Under the pieces are notes generated by a model. It was not told the DNA's origin. It did not search any database and saw nothing but the letters and a program-made list of their open reading frames with translations. A program made the position numbers and the translations under genes. 64,000 bases of DNA. It comes from JAEUMY01 sp033764435 (GTDB taxonomy: Bacteria; Pseudomonadota; Gammaproteobacteria; Burkholderiales; Usitatibacteraceae). Each line of letters starts with the position of its first letter. Position 1 is the first letter of the stretch. Shown here piece after piece: positions 8,958 to 16,928 of the stretch. The stretch is from positions 1 through 64,000 of the forward strand of contig JANRIX010000070.1 in NCBI GenBank assembly GCA_033764435.1. Reading direction: 5' to 3'.

Positions 8958-9167
8958 TCAGCCGGCTGATTTCGGCGGCTTGGGCACCGGAAAGTAGGCG
9001 TAGGCCGGCTTGGCCTCTTCAGCCGCCTGAAAGCGACGCTGCTCATCGGCGTCGAGCTTGCGATCCCACCAGGTCGCACGATTCTCACGCTGCATGGCCT
9101 CCAGACCCGGGTTCTTCTTCATGAGGTCGCGCAGGAATTGGGTGGTTTCGGATTCGTAGTCAGCCAT
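8958..9167 (-). CDS. DUF3460 family protein
   Basis: The 69-residue soluble protein MADYESETTQFLRDLMKK... has a WWDRKLDADEQRRF segment and a Pro/Lys-rich tail (YFPVPKPPKS). This pattern and size match DUF3460, a small family I know only from betaproteobacteria, so it is a useful taxonomic marker. Its function is unknown. ATG 9167 was chosen because homology starts there. It lies upstream of htpG on the same strand, 68 nt before the htpG promoter region. Confidence 0.75.
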   Translation of the reverse strand: MADYESETTQFLRDLMKKNPGLEAMQRENRATWWDRKLDADEQRRFQAAEEAKPAYAYFPVPKPPKSAG

Positions 9168-9400
9168 GATGGGGGGGGTCCGGACGGGCAGAATGAGTGG
9201 TTCGGCGTGTGGCAAAAGGACAACCGCCAAATTTCGGGGCAATGCTGGCGATGCGAATATTCGCGAGGCAGCTTTGCGTGCCGGCGAATTTTACCACCCG
9301 CCCATCGCCACGCCATCGACTGGATTGGAACTTGCCGGTCTTGGGCATAATGCCCCACGTCGAACACTCGCATGGGGCAGGCCGCACCAGCATCGGGACC

Positions 9401-10834
9401 ATGAAATTCCGTTACCCAAAATCCTTCCTGTCGTTGTTGCTTGTCGGTTTCCTGATCGTGGCGCTGCCGCTGATCCTGGGCCTGGTGTCAAACGCCTGGT
9501 CCATCGGCAAGCTGTCGGAGCAAAGCCAGCAGGCGGTCTACAACGCCGCCCAGGCAACCCAGTCAGGGCGGGCATTGGCTGCAAGCGTGACTTCGATGGA
9601 ACGCTACGCGCGGCAGTACGCCATCTTCAACGACGCGGCGTTCCTCGAAGGCTATCGCAATGCCCGCACACAGTTCCTGCAGGTGGCCGACCAGTTCCGC
9701 AGCCGCAGGCTGAACGCGGACCAGGTGGCCGTGCTCGAGGACATTTTGCAGCGCGAGCGTCGCCTGAATGCCGTCATCGGCGCCGGCAGCGCGAGTCCGG
9801 AACTTGCCCAACAGCTCGGCGGCGACTTCGCAGCGCTTTCGGAGAAAGTGTCGGCGCTGAACACCTCGCTCGTGGCGCTCATTGATCAGGAAGTCGAAGC
9901 GCTCAAGGACTATGCCGCCCGCTCCCGCACTCAGGTGATCTGGCAGCTGCTCGCCATGGTGCCTTCTGCACTGCTGCTCATCGCCGGCTTCATCTGGCTG
10001 CTCTCCACCCCGATCCGCGATCTGGACCGGGCCATACGGAAGCTCGGCGAGGGCCGGCTGAATCGTCGCATCAAGATCAGCGGGCCGGCCGACATTGCGC
10101 ATCTTGGGGAGCAGCTGGACTGGCTGCGCCGGCGCCTGATCGACCTGGAAGAGCAGAAAACGCGATTCATGCAGCATGTGTCGCACGAGCTGAAGACACC
10201 CCTCACCGCCCTCTGCGAAGGGTCTGACCTGCTGAGCGACGAGGTGTTGGGCCAGCTCACCCCGGAGCAGAAGGAAGTTGCAAGAATTCTCAAGCAAAAC
10301 AGCCTGGCGCTGGAACGGCTGATACAGGATCTTCTGCACCACAGCGCAGCCCGAAACAATCGGGCGACACTGGACATCAAGCCGCTCTCACTGCGCGAGA
10401 TCATCGAGCAGGTTGTTGCCGCCCAAAAGATCGCCCTGGTGTCCAAGGAACTGGTGGTCGATCTGAAAGGCGAAACAGTTGTGGTTCCCGCAGACCAGGA
10501 AAAGGTCCGCGTCTTCATGGACAACCTGCTGTCCAACGCAATCAAGTACTCGCCCCACGGCGGAATCATCCAGATCAGGCTGAGCCAGGATCCGAAACAC
10601 GCCGTCATTGAGGTCATGGATCAGGGACCCGGGATTCCACCGGAAGATGCCGACCGCATCTTCGAGCCCTTCTTCCGCGGAAAGGGCGCGGCAACTGCCA
10701 AAGGAACGGGGCTGGGCCTTGCGATCGTTCGCGACTACGTGGCGCTCCATAAAGGGACTGTCAGCCTGATGAGCCACAGTCTCAGCACAGCCGCCGGCAT
10801 CGGGGCCCACTTTCGGATCGTACTGCCGCGGTGA
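9401..10834 (+). CDS. glrK: Sensor histidine kinase, GlrK/QseE type
   Basis: The 477-residue membrane sensor has a first transmembrane helix at residues 8-30, a helical periplasmic region of about 150 residues, a second helix near 185-205, a HAMP linker, a HisKA domain with phospho-acceptor His about 262 in HVSHELKTPLTAL, and HATPase_c with DNLLSNAIKYSPHGG, DQGPGIPPED and GTGLGLAIVRDY. Gene order kinase - QseG-like protein(s) - sigma-54 response regulator is that of enterobacterial glrK-qseG-glrR, and the HisKA sequence (SDLLSDEVLGQLTPEQKEV) resembles that family. It starts the operon at 9401. What stimulus it senses is unknown. Confidence 0.88.
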   Translation: MKFRYPKSFLSLLLVGFLIVALPLILGLVSNAWSIGKLSEQSQQAVYNAAQATQSGRALAASVTSMERYARQYAIFNDAAFLEGYRNARTQFLQVADQFRSRRLNADQVAVLEDILQRERRLNAVIGAGSASPELAQQLGGDFAALSEKVSALNTSLVALIDQEVEALKDYAARSRTQVIWQLLAMVPSALLLIAGFIWLLSTPIRDLDRAIRKLGEGRLNRRIKISGPADIAHLGEQLDWLRRRLIDLEEQKTRFMQHVSHELKTPLTALCEGSDLLSDEVLGQLTPEQKEVARILKQNSLALERLIQDLLHHSAARNNRATLDIKPLSLREIIEQVVAAQKIALVSKELVVDLKGETVVVPADQEKVRVFMDNLLSNAIKYSPHGGIIQIRLSQDPKHAVIEVMDQGPGIPPEDADRIFEPFFRGKGAATAKGTGLGLAIVRDYVALHKGTVSLMSHSLSTAAGIGAHFRIVLPR

Positions 10835-10856
10835 ATTGCTGCTAAAAGCGCTCAAA

Positions 10857-11441
10857 GTGAAGCTAACTTCCTTCATTTATCGGCTTTTCCTGATTATTTC
10901 CATCCTTGCGCCGGCAGGATGCATGACCCAACATGCTCCCGCCCCGGTGACGCAGCCCGCACCCAGCCCCACAGCTGGTCTGGGCTCGCCAGTCACCGCC
11001 GTGGTTCGACCAGAGGTGGATCTGGCCATGCATGTCACTCGCGTTCGCCTGCTCACCCCACCCCAACTTCAGGCCGAACTGGCGCAGAACCGTCTGCGGG
11101 CGAAAGAGGTGCCAAGCTATGAGAATCGACTCCGGACGGCCCTGACTCTCTGGGCTGCCGGCGGAGAAGATCAGGAAATTCAAGCGCTTGCAGAGCCGTC
11201 CCAAGCCAACAACGATGAGGACCAACTTCGCGGTATCGGCGTTCTTCTTACGTCGATCATCGCCGAACGTCGGCGAAATCGCGAACTACAGACTCATTCG
11301 ATGACCCGAAACAGGGAATCCAGGCGCGAACAGGAGTCCCAGCAGGTTCGGGTGGATGCGTTGAAGCGCCAGATCGACGACCTGGAGCGCAAGCTCGCAG
11401 CCATGCGCGACCTGGAAAAAAGCCTGCAGCAACGCCCCTGA
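10857..11441 (+). CDS. QseG-like outer-membrane lipoprotein, first of two paralogues
   Basis: A lipoprotein signal (KLTSFIYRLFLIISILAPAGC) leads into a Pro/Ala-rich tether, a helical region with LTPPQLQAELAQNRLRA, and a C-terminal coiled coil ending VDALKRQIDDLERKLAAMRD. Size (about 194 residues), lipobox, coiled coil and position between glrK and glrR match QseG/YfhG, which in enterobacteria modulates the kinase from the periplasm. The GTG at 10857 gives a normal-length signal; a TTG at 10836, right after the kinase stop, is the alternative. The next gene encodes a related protein, so this looks like a tandem duplication. Confidence 0.72.
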   Translation: MKLTSFIYRLFLIISILAPAGCMTQHAPAPVTQPAPSPTAGLGSPVTAVVRPEVDLAMHVTRVRLLTPPQLQAELAQNRLRAKEVPSYENRLRTALTLWAAGGEDQEIQALAEPSQANNDEDQLRGIGVLLTSIIAERRRNRELQTHSMTRNRESRREQESQQVRVDALKRQIDDLERKLAAMRDLEKSLQQRP

Positions 11442-11602
11442 GCCGGAGCTGGACTGATGAGCGGGCACGCGTGGGGCCGGCATGGGAGCACCCGGGGAGC
11501 GTCCTCCCCAAAAAACCGGTTGCCAGCACGCCGAATGTACAGGTATCCTCGCGAGTAACTACATCCCGACGCATGGCACCCCACGGTCTGACCATTCGCA
11601 AT

Positions 11603-12199
11603 ATGCAGCGCACTCCGAATAATCCGTCGTTCAACGCACGCCCGCTGAAGGCCCTGGCAGCGTTCGCCCTGGGCGCGCTGGCTCTCGCCGGTCTGCCAGC
11701 GACCGCGCAGGAAATTGCTGCGCCGGTTTCAGTGCCGGCCACTGCCTCCGCAGGCAGCGAGATGGAAGGGCTGATGGCGTATGTGCTGAAGGCACGCCAG
11801 ATGTCGGCCGACGATCTGGCTGCGGAATTGCGTGAGCAGCGTCGCCTGCATGAGGCCGGCAATGACGTCGCGACCCTCAAGCTTGCACTGGTGATGGCTG
11901 ACCAGCCCAACGTCCAGGAACAGGACATCACCGCGCTGTTGCAGCCGCTTTTTGAAGAATCTCGCGGGACCAAACCCGAGTTGCGCGCCTTTGCGCTGCT
12001 CGTTGCCCGCGACATGCAGGACCGCAAGCGCATGAAGGAAACGCTTGCCAGCACCCAGAACAGACTGCGCGATGCCCAGCGCAGCCAGGAAGCCAGTGAA
12101 GCGAAGGCGGCGCAGATGCGCCGTCAAATTGACGACCTCCAGAACAAGATCAACGCCTTCATGATGATGGAACAAAGCATTCTCAAGCGAGGGAGATAA
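11603..12199 (+). CDS. QseG-like exported coiled-coil protein, second paralogue
   Basis: The 198-residue product has a cleavable signal peptide (LAAFALGALALAGLPATAQE, AxA site) rather than a lipobox. It is otherwise built like the preceding protein: MSADDLAAELREQRRLHEAG parallels the neighbour's LTPPQLQAELAQNRLRA, and the C-terminal coiled coil MRRQIDDLQNKINAF parallels LKRQIDDLERKLAAM. I infer a duplicated and diverged QseG-type partner of the GlrK sensor, one copy membrane-anchored and one soluble. The start could instead be ATG 11573. It lies 19 nt before glrR. Confidence 0.68.
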   Translation: MQRTPNNPSFNARPLKALAAFALGALALAGLPATAQEIAAPVSVPATASAGSEMEGLMAYVLKARQMSADDLAAELREQRRLHEAGNDVATLKLALVMADQPNVQEQDITALLQPLFEESRGTKPELRAFALLVARDMQDRKRMKETLASTQNRLRDAQRSQEASEAKAAQMRRQIDDLQNKINAFMMMEQSILKRGR

Positions 12200-12218
12200 T
12201 TCCAATCACTCCCCATCG

Positions 12219-13577
12219 ATGCCGAATTCCAAAGGTTACCTGCTCCTCGTCGACGACGACCCCGATCTGCTGAAGCTCCTTGCCCTGCGCCTGAAGGCGA
12301 CAGGGTATCGCGTCGCAACCGCTGAAAGCGGAGAGCGCGCGCTTGCGCTACTTGCTGCTGAACGCCCTGATCTCGTTGTGACTGACCTGCGCATGACCGG
12401 CATGGACGGCATGCAGCTCTTCCGCGAGATCGAAGCCAGTCACGGCGGCATTCCCGTCATCATCCTCACCGCCCATGGCACGATTCCCGAAGCGGTGACA
12501 GCCACGCGCCAAGGCGTCTTTGGCTACCTCACGAAACCCTACGATCCCAATGAGCTGCTGAAGCAGATTGAGCAGGCGTTGCGGATTCATGGGTCCGCAG
12601 TGCCGGAGTTTCACAACGACTCCGCATGGCGCGCCGACATCATCACGCGCAGTCCGCTCATGGAGGATCTGCTTGGACGCGCGGAGCGCGTTGCCCAGGG
12701 CGACGCCAGCATTCTCATCCAGGGCGAAAGCGGCACCGGCAAGGAAGTCCTTGCCAAGGCCTTGCACCGTGCCAGCAAGCGTGCAGACGGGCCGTTCGTC
12801 GCGATCAATTGCGGTGCCATCCCGGAGAATCTGCTCGAATCCGAACTCTTCGGACACAAGAAGGGCTCCTTCACGGGCGCTATCGTGGATCATCGCGGTC
12901 TCTTCCTGGACGCGAATGGCGGCACGCTTTTCCTGGACGAGATTGGCGACATGCCGCTGCCGTTGCAGGTGAAGCTCCTTCGGGTGCTGGAAACACGTGA
13001 AGTCCGGCCAGTGGGTGCCACGAAAACCGTTCCTGTCGATGTCCGGGTCATCTCCGCGACCCATCGTGACCTCACAGCCGCCAAAAGCGAAGGCAGCTTC
13101 CGGGAAGATCTCTACTATCGCCTCAACGTCGTCACCCTGCGTCTGCCAGCTCTGACGGAGCGCCGCGAGGACATTCCCCTGCTCGCACAGCACTTCCTGC
13201 GCCGCCTTAACGAGCGTTATTGCAACACGGTGAAGTCATTCGCGCCGGATGCGATGGAGTTGATGGTCAAAGCTGCTTGGCCCGGTAACATTCGCCAACT
13301 CTTCAACGTCGTGGAGCAGGCGGTAGCACTCACCAACACCGAGATTGTTCCAGCCAAATGGGTGGAACAGGCGATGCAGGTCGAGTTGAACGATGTCGAC
13401 TCATTCGAAGAGGCGCGCAAGCGCTTCGAGCGCGATTACCTCACTCGACTGTTGAAGCTCACGGAAGGCAGCGTGAGCCAAGCTGCTCGACTGGCGAAGC
13501 GCAATCGAACGGAGTTCTACAAGTTGCTTCAGCGCCACGGCCTGGAACCGGCGCAGTTCAAGGCGCCGGTATCCTGA
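12219..13577 (+). CDS. glrR: Sigma-54-dependent response regulator, GlrR/QseF type
   Basis: The 452-residue NtrC-family activator has a receiver domain (VDDDPD, phospho-acceptor Asp56 in VVTDLRM, Lys in YLTKPYD), an AAA+ sigma-54 interaction domain with Walker A GESGTGKEVLAKAL and Walker B GGTLFLDEIGDMP, and a Fis-type helix-turn-helix at the C-terminus (GSVSQAARLAKRNRTEFYKLL). The loop that contacts sigma-54 reads GSFTGA instead of the usual GAFTGA. The gene closes the glrK operon. An RNA gene with sigma-54 promoter and two GlrR-type sites follows immediately, so its probable target is adjacent. There are no palindrome copies in this operon's coding region. Confidence 0.9.
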   Translation: MPNSKGYLLLVDDDPDLLKLLALRLKATGYRVATAESGERALALLAAERPDLVVTDLRMTGMDGMQLFREIEASHGGIPVIILTAHGTIPEAVTATRQGVFGYLTKPYDPNELLKQIEQALRIHGSAVPEFHNDSAWRADIITRSPLMEDLLGRAERVAQGDASILIQGESGTGKEVLAKALHRASKRADGPFVAINCGAIPENLLESELFGHKKGSFTGAIVDHRGLFLDANGGTLFLDEIGDMPLPLQVKLLRVLETREVRPVGATKTVPVDVRVISATHRDLTAAKSEGSFREDLYYRLNVVTLRLPALTERREDIPLLAQHFLRRLNERYCNTVKSFAPDAMELMVKAAWPGNIRQLFNVVEQAVALTNTEIVPAKWVEQAMQVELNDVDSFEEARKRFERDYLTRLLKLTEGSVSQAARLAKRNRTEFYKLLQRHGLEPAQFKAPVS

Positions 13578-13589
13578 GCCAGGAGCCAT

Positions 13590-13607
13590 CGTCGGGATTT
13601 GGAGACA
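13590..13607. promoter_or_regulatory. GlrR-type operator, upstream copy (UAS1)
   Basis: CGTC-N10-GACA, one base from the enterobacterial GlrR consensus TGTC-N10-GACA. The same 18 bp recur exactly at 13654-13671. It lies about 180 bp upstream of the predicted RNA start, a normal position for an NtrC-family enhancer. Confidence 0.65.
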
Positions 13608-13622
13608 GCGCACTCGCTTGCA

Positions 13623-13635
13623 AATCAATCAGTTG
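13623..13635 (+). promoter_or_regulatory. IHF consensus site
   Basis: AATCAATCAGTTG matches the IHF consensus WATCAANNNNTTR at every defined position. It lies between the two operator copies. IHF-induced bending is commonly needed for enhancer contact at sigma-54 promoters, and the enterobacterial glmY promoter also uses IHF. Confidence 0.6.
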
Positions 13636-13653
13636 CGTAGTCATTGCCGTTGG

Positions 13654-13671
13654 CGTCGGGATTTGGAGACA
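13654..13671. promoter_or_regulatory. GlrR-type operator, downstream copy (UAS2)
   Basis: Exact second copy of CGTC-N10-GACA including the ten spacer bases, 64 bp (close to six helical turns) from the first copy and about 100-117 bp upstream of the RNA start. A weaker half-site (CGTC-N10-GAAA) begins at 13678. Confidence 0.65.
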
Positions 13672-13743
13672 AGCTGGCGTCTGATCATACGGAAAAGATC
13701 TAGATGCCCATCCCAACCCTCTGAAAGAAAAAGAAAAAAATAG

Positions 13744-13760
13744 TTGGCACGGCAAATGCT
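13744..13760 (+). promoter_or_regulatory. Sigma-54 (-24/-12) promoter of the small RNA
   Basis: TTGGCACGGCAAATGCT fits YTGGCACG-N4-TTGCW with a single mismatch (A for the first T of TTGC) and correct GG to GC spacing. It predicts transcription from about 13771, exactly at the 5' side of the RNA's closing stem. An A-rich tract (13722-13740) lies just upstream. Confidence 0.82.
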
Positions 13761-13770
13761 TATATCTTCT

Positions 13771-13906
13771 CGAATACTTTTGGTTCGCCCTCCCTCCCTG
13801 GGCGTCCTGCTGCAGTGGATAGGTCCCCGCTTCAGCAGAAGGTTCTCCTCCGGAGTATTCGAGAGTGCGCCTTGCGGGGCAGCCTAATCGGCTGCCCCCT
13901 TTTTTT
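13771..13906 (+). ncRNA. Sigma-54-dependent small RNA, GlmY-like in genetic context
   Basis: A transcript of about 136 nt is bounded by the sigma-54 promoter and an intrinsic terminator, with no plausible reading frame. An 11-bp perfect stem (13768-13778 with 13854-13864) closes a domain holding two hairpins: 13786-13804, with a pyrimidine loop UCCCUCCCU, and 13807-13838, a two-segment stem with one C-U mismatch. The strand 13843-13851 reads UUCUCCUCC, complementary to a Shine-Dalgarno sequence, as is the C-rich loop. I could not match it to 6S, SRP, tmRNA or RNase P RNA. Position next to glrR and the operator pair suggest control by GlrK/GlrR, as for glmY in enterobacteria, but primary-sequence kinship with GlmY is not visible. 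Confidence 0.72.
13876..13906 (+). terminator. Intrinsic terminator of the small RNA
   Basis: GGGGCAGCC (13876-13884) and GGCTGCCCC (13890-13898) form a 9-bp perfect stem with a 5-nt loop, followed by C and seven T. Confidence 0.92.
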
Positions 13907-13951
13907 GTGGCTTCAACAACCGCCGCAGGGGCGGCGAGCTCATCGATAGCG

Positions 13952-14146
13952 CTATTCAGCCTCGCTGATCCAGGCCATCTGGATAGCTTCCAGAATCTTT
14001 TCGCCGCTGCGTGCCGGATCGTCATCAAAATCTTCCAGTTCGCACACCCACCGATGCAGGTCGGTAAAGCGAATGGTCTTCGGATCCGTGCCAGGGAATT
14101 TGTCGTACAGCGCGATTGCAATGTCTAGCGTGTCGGTCCACTTCAT
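13952..14146 (-). CDS. iscX: Fe-S assembly protein IscX
   Basis: The 64-residue acidic protein MKWTDTLDIAIALYDKFPG... has the full IscX signature (DPKTIRFTDLHRWVCEL and FDDDP). It binds iron and IscS and tunes cluster assembly. It is the last gene of the isc operon. Its ATG shares one base with the fdx stop (TGATG), indicating translational coupling. Length equals that of the E. coli protein within two residues. Confidence 0.93.
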   Translation of the reverse strand: MKWTDTLDIAIALYDKFPGTDPKTIRFTDLHRWVCELEDFDDDPARSGEKILEAIQMAWISEAE

Positions 14147-14487
14147 CAGTGCTTTCCCTCCGATGCGTGGTTGATCGTGTACTTGGGAATCTGGAGCACC
14201 AACGGCTCGTCCGCCACCCGCGCCTGACACGACAACCGCGAAGTCGCCTCCAGACCCCATGCCCGATCGAGCAGATCCTCTTCCTTTTCGGCCGCTTCAC
14301 CCAGCGAATCGAATCCCTGCCGGACCACCACATGGCAGGTCGTGCAGGCGCAGGATTTCTCGCACGCATGCTCGATGTCGATCTTGTTGGCCAGCAGCGC
14401 ATCGCAGATTGTCGTGCCAGGTGCAGCATCGAACTCAGCCCCGTTGGGGCAGATCGCTTCGTGAGGGAGTACGGTAATGCGAGTCAT
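14146..14487 (-). CDS. fdx: ISC-type [2Fe-2S] ferredoxin
   Basis: The 113-residue adrenodoxin-type ferredoxin supplies electrons for Fe-S cluster assembly on IscU. Cluster ligands are visible as CEKSCACTTC (three cysteines) with the fourth in LSCQARV. The ATG at 14487 overlaps the hscA stop (ATGA), and the stop overlaps iscX, so hscA-fdx-iscX are tightly coupled. Confidence 0.95.
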   Translation of the reverse strand: MTRITVLPHEAICPNGAEFDAAPGTTICDALLANKIDIEHACEKSCACTTCHVVVRQGFDSLGEAAEKEEDLLDRAWGLEATSRLSCQARVADEPLVLQIPKYTINHASEGKH

Positions 14488-16355
14488 GTCGATTGGATCT
14501 CTTCCAGTTTGCGGCCGGTCAGCGCAGCCGCGACGCTCTTGTTCATGCGCCTTGCGGCGAATTCTTCCGTTGCATGCGACAGATGTTCGATGCCAGCCTT
14601 GATGGCGCGGTGATCGGCACTGCCCGCAACACTTTCCAGCGCCTGCATCGCCGCCTCAATGCCTGCGTGCTCGCTCGGATTCAGCAGCGATGCGCCATCT
14701 GCACGCAATGCTGCGCGCAACGCTTCAAGAAGCCGCTCAGCTTCCGTGCGCTGTTCCGCCAACGTCCGCGCAGCCATGTCCGCCTCAGCATGGCGGAACC
14801 CGGCCTGGAGCATGGTCGCGATTTCATCATCCGACAACCCGTATGACGGCTTCACGGCGATACTGGCCACGACACCAGAGGTGGTTTCCTCGGCGGTCAC
14901 CGACAATAGCCCATCCGCATCCACCTGGAAGGTGACGCGGATGCGCGCCGCGCCGGCCACCATGGGCGGAATGCCGCGCAACTCGAACTTTGCCAGTGAG
15001 CGGCAGTCACTGACCAGTTCACGTTCGCCCTGCACCACGTGGATCGCCATGGCAGTCTGGCCGTCCTTGAAGGTGGTGAACTCCTGGGCGCGCGCCACGG
15101 GAATGGTCGCATTGCGGGGGATGACCTTCTCGGTAAGCCCGCCCATGGTCTCAAGACCCAACGAAAGCGGAATCACATCGAGCAGCAGCATTTCGTCGGC
15201 GCTGCGATTGCCCGCGAGAATGTTGGCCTGGATGGCAGCACCCAGCGCCACCACCTTGTCGGGATCGAGATTGTTCAACGGCTGTTTGCCGAAATAATCA
15301 GCCACCGCGCGCTGCACGTGCGGCATTCGCGTCGCGCCGCCGACCATGACCACGCCATCGACATCGCCGACAGCAAGCCCGGCATCGCGCATCGCGCGAC
15401 GCACGGGCGCCAGCGTGCGTTGCACGAGCCCCGCGGTCAGCTCGTGGAATTCAGCCTGGGACAGCGACAGAGACACACGTTGCCCATAGGACAAGTCCAC
15501 GCTGGCATGCGCTTCCGCATCAAGCGTGAGCCGCTCCTTGACTGCCCGGGCTTCCATGAGCAACCGCCGCGTGTCCTTCTGGTTGGCCGAGGCGAGGCCC
15601 TGGACCTTTCGCCAATGGGAGAGGATCGCCTGATCGAAATCGTCGCCGCCGAGCGCTGAATCGCCGCTGGTCGCCAATACTTCAAAGACACCGCGGCTCA
15701 GCCTGAGAATGGAAATATCGAACGTGCCGCCGCCGAGATCGAACACGGCGAATGTGCCCTCGCTGCGATTGTCGAGGCCGTATGCGATTGCGGCTGCGGT
15801 GGGCTCATTCAGGAGTCGCAGAACATTGATGCCCGCCAGTCGCGCCGCATCCTTGGTGGCCTGGCGTTGGGCATCGTCGAAGTAGGCAGGCACCGTGATC
15901 ACCGCTCCAACCAGCTCGCCTGCCAGCGACTCCTCGGCCTGCCTGCGCAGCACCTTCAAAATTTCGGCGGAGATCTCTACCGGCGACTTCACGCCGGCAC
16001 AGGTCGCCAGTCGCACCATGCCCGGCGCATCCTCCAGCACGTACGGCATCGCACCGTACTTGGCCACATCAGCTACGCCGCGACCCATGAAACGCTTCAC
16101 CGAAATGATCGTGTTCTGCGGATCCTCGCTTTGCGAGAAGCGCGCCTCGCGCCCCACCTTGATCTGACCGTCCGGGAAATAGCGCACCACCGACGGCAGG
16201 AGCGCATGACCATCGTGATCGACCAACACTTCTGCCACTCCACTCTTCACTGTGGCGACGAGGGAGTTGGTGGTGCCAAGATCAATGCCGACCGCCAGAC
16301 GGTGCTGGTGAGGTGCGGTGGATTCGCCGGGTTCGGCAATTTGCAAAAGGGCCAT
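14484..16355 (-). CDS. hscA: Fe-S cluster assembly chaperone HscA
   Basis: The 623-residue Hsp70 homologue is specialised for IscU. It shows the nucleotide-binding signatures AVGIDLGTTNSLVA, VFDLGGGTFDIS and VMVGGATRMPHVQ, and a substrate domain with the usual HscA C-terminal helical lid. With HscB it drives release of clusters from IscU by ATP hydrolysis. ATG 16355 was chosen for agreement with the family's N-terminus (MALLQI). Further upstream reading in frame runs into hscB and is spurious. It sits 10 nt downstream of hscB. Confidence 0.96.
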   Translation of the reverse strand: MALLQIAEPGESTAPHQHRLAVGIDLGTTNSLVATVKSGVAEVLVDHDGHALLPSVVRYFPDGQIKVGREARFSQSEDPQNTIISVKRFMGRGVADVAKYGAMPYVLEDAPGMVRLATCAGVKSPVEISAEILKVLRRQAEESLAGELVGAVITVPAYFDDAQRQATKDAARLAGINVLRLLNEPTAAAIAYGLDNRSEGTFAVFDLGGGTFDISILRLSRGVFEVLATSGDSALGGDDFDQAILSHWRKVQGLASANQKDTRRLLMEARAVKERLTLDAEAHASVDLSYGQRVSLSLSQAEFHELTAGLVQRTLAPVRRAMRDAGLAVGDVDGVVMVGGATRMPHVQRAVADYFGKQPLNNLDPDKVVALGAAIQANILAGNRSADEMLLLDVIPLSLGLETMGGLTEKVIPRNATIPVARAQEFTTFKDGQTAMAIHVVQGERELVSDCRSLAKFELRGIPPMVAGAARIRVTFQVDADGLLSVTAEETTSGVVASIAVKPSYGLSDDEIATMLQAGFRHAEADMAARTLAEQRTEAERLLEALRAALRADGASLLNPSEHAGIEAAMQALESVAGSADHRAIKAGIEHLSHATEEFAARRMNKSVAAALTGRKLEEIQST

Positions 16356-16365
16356 GGTGCTCAGT

Positions 16366-16905
16366 TCAATGATGTTCCAGTGCTTCCTGGGCTGCGCCGA
16401 TTTCATCCGCCAGTTTTTCGATGAAGCGGAGCTTCCGCACCAGCAACGCAGCTTGCGCGTGATTTCTTGCCGTTCCGTCGAGTGCATCCGCCAATTCGCG
16501 CTGCAGCTCGCGTTCGGACTGGCGCAGCGAATGCAGCAACGCGTCCAATTGGCCAATGTCCTTCGCGACTCGCGCCTCGGCCACGGTCTCCCGCCACATC
16601 ATCTGCTGCATCAGGAAATCCGCAGGCATGGCGGTGTTGGTCTCTTCCTGCGTGTCCACGCCAGCCAGCGCCAGCAGGTAACGTGCCCGTGCTACCGGCT
16701 TACGGAGCGTCTGATACGCCTCGTTGGTGCGCGTGGCCCACTGCATCGACAGCCGTTTCTCCACGTCGCTGCCGCCAGCGAAGCGATCAGGATGCACTTC
16801 CCCTTGGACGCGGCGATAGGCCTGGTCCAGCCGCGCCATGTCCAGTGCAAACTGGCGCGGGAGGCCGAACAGCGAGAAGTGGTCTTGGTTGAAATCTGGG
16901 GTCAT
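16366..16905 (-). CDS. hscB: Fe-S cluster co-chaperone HscB
   Basis: The 179-residue J-domain protein has HPD in GEVHPDRFAG (about residue 34) within an N-terminal J-domain, then a three-helix C-terminal domain that binds IscU. It stimulates the HscA ATPase. Starting at ATG 16905 gives MTPDFNQDHFSLFGLP, the usual HscB N-terminus. It is separated from iscA by 107 nt, the largest gap in the isc operon, which contains a hairpin and two copies of the repeated palindrome. Confidence 0.95.
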   Translation of the reverse strand: MTPDFNQDHFSLFGLPRQFALDMARLDQAYRRVQGEVHPDRFAGGSDVEKRLSMQWATRTNEAYQTLRKPVARARYLLALAGVDTQEETNTAMPADFLMQQMMWRETVAEARVAKDIGQLDALLHSLRQSERELQRELADALDGTARNHAQAALLVRKLRFIEKLADEIGAAQEALEHH

Positions 16906-16928
16906 GCCTTCAGAACCGGACAAGCGGC

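Noticed and set aside
13590..13671. The two CGTC-N10-GACA repeats as PpsR operators (TGT-N12-ACA)
   Set aside because: They fit that motif only with a C at the first base, and their position upstream of a sigma-54 promoter beside glrR makes the GlrR reading more economical; binding data would decide.
13768..13864. Considered 6S RNA or the SRP 4.5S RNA for the structured transcript
   Set aside because: It lacks the conserved SRP loop sequence (GGUCAGG...GGAAGCAGCC) and is too short and differently organised for 6S; the sigma-54 promoter is also atypical for both.
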